A stretch of DNA of 64,000 nucleotides, taken from the NCBI RefSeq assembly GCF_023273855.1, contig NZ_CP096884.1:806001-870000 (forward strand), read 5' to 3'. Source of the stretch: Seonamhaeicola sp. ML3. GTDB taxonomy: Bacteria > Bacteroidota > Bacteroidia > Flavobacteriales > Flavobacteriaceae. Position 1 is the stretch's first letter; the number at the start of each line of letters is the position of its first letter. This document shows positions 63,603 to 64,000 of this stretch, in pieces. A program made the translations under genes and the position numbers. The notes beneath the pieces were generated by a model. It was not told where the DNA came from. It searched no databases and saw nothing but the letters and a program-made list of their open reading frames with translations.

Positions 63603-64000
63603 ATGAAACAGTATCACGACTTAGTAAGACATGTATTAGAAAATGGAAATGAAAAGGGCGACCGTACAGGTACCGGAACAAAAAGTGTTTTCGGTTACCA
63701 AATGCGATTCGATTTAAATGAGGGTTTCCCAATGGTCACAACCAAGAAGTTGCACCTAAAATCTATCATTTATGAATTATTATGGTTTTTAAAAGGTGAT
63801 ACTAACATTAAGTACTTAACAGATAACGGTGTTAGAATCTGGAATGAGTGGGCTGATGAAAACGGTGATTTAGGACCGGTTTATGGACATCAATGGCGTA
63901 ACTGGAACAGTGATGAAATAGACCAAATAAAAGAGGTTATTGAGACACTCAAAAAAAACCCGAATAGCCGTAGAATGTTAGTGTCTGCCTGGAACCCATC
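63603..64000 (+). CDS. thyA: Thymidylate synthase, N-terminal part (partial)
   Basis: Methylates dUMP to dTMP using methylene-tetrahydrofolate. The visible 132 residues show [20 protein letters not shown] and [13 protein letters not shown] (the dUMP phosphate Arg), [20 protein letters not shown], and YGHQWRNWN. The catalytic cysteine lies beyond the window. The start is the ATG at 63603; another ATG two codons earlier is in the repeat. Runs off the right edge. Confidence 0.95.
   Translation, partial: MKQYHDLVRHVLENGNEKGDRTGTGTKSVFGYQMRFDLNEGFPMVTTKKLHLKSIIYELLWFLKGDTNIKYLTDNGVRIWNEWADENGDLGPVYGHQWRNWNSDEIDQIKEVIETLKKNPNSRRMLVSAWNP

Overview
The window is AT-rich and gene-dense and looks like a chromosome segment of a Bacteroidota, most likely a Flavobacteriaceae. 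Supporting this: the arg/pro gene order with an ArgF' transcarbamylase, the family markers GLPGLI, DUF5686 and carboxypeptidase-regulatory outer-membrane proteins, class II KARI, many short lipoproteins, promoters of the Bacteroidota type (TTG, 18-20 bp, TAnnTTTG) and almost no Shine-Dalgarno sequences. I see no transposase, phage gene, rRNA or CRISPR array.

Layout. (1) 1-900: 5' part of the transhydrogenase alpha gene pntA. (2) 1026-13800, minus: a long arginine/proline operon read from a promoter at about 14109-14138. Order is GNAT acyltransferase, argG, argC, proC, argD, proA, proB, argF', argB, argE-like, argH, then a sialate O-acetylesterase 8 bp further on. Hairpin repeats sit in four of the gaps, and one supplies the last residues of ArgE. 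(3) 14182-23932: a carbohydrate locus around an AraC regulator, with two DUF1080 (3-keto-disaccharide hydrolase family) lipoproteins, two TIM-barrel isomerase-like proteins, a Gfo/Idh/MocA oxidoreductase, an MFS permease and an exported GMC oxidoreductase with its Tat-signal small subunit. Together they suggest glycoside breakdown by way of 3-keto sugars. (4) 24008-25807: a MarR regulator with two copies of one palindromic operator, a DOMON lipoprotein and an NTF2-like lipoprotein.

(5) 25937-27378: metK behind a SAM-II-type riboswitch. (6) 27992-35008: ilvD-ilvB-ilvN-ilvC and, after a terminator, ilvA. (7) 35106-38635: azurin, a small lipoprotein, then an accessory patch with a HEPN-motif protein, a decayed reading frame and a long inverted repeat, ending at the 3' end of tRNA-Tyr. 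(8) 39157-45333: an outer-membrane beta-barrel protein, two tandem GLPGLI proteins, a propeller-like protein and a deoxynucleoside kinase. (9) 45434-48587: membrane and soluble pyrophosphatases side by side.

(10) 48770-64000: mostly housekeeping: M1 peptidase, TetR/DUF2867 pair, isocitrate dehydrogenase, two exported RidA-fold proteins, a DUF5686 protein, pdhB, etfB/etfA, a bifunctional nuclease, a CNT nucleoside transporter and the start of thyA.

The points most worth a second look are the 3-keto-glycoside locus with its missing electron acceptor, the SAM-II riboswitch with an inserted hairpin, the arg leader, the ArgF' specificity residue, the paired MarR operators, the HEPN protein beside tRNA-Tyr, and the two exported RidA-like proteins that lack the catalytic arginine. 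All calls come from reading the sequence; no database search was run.
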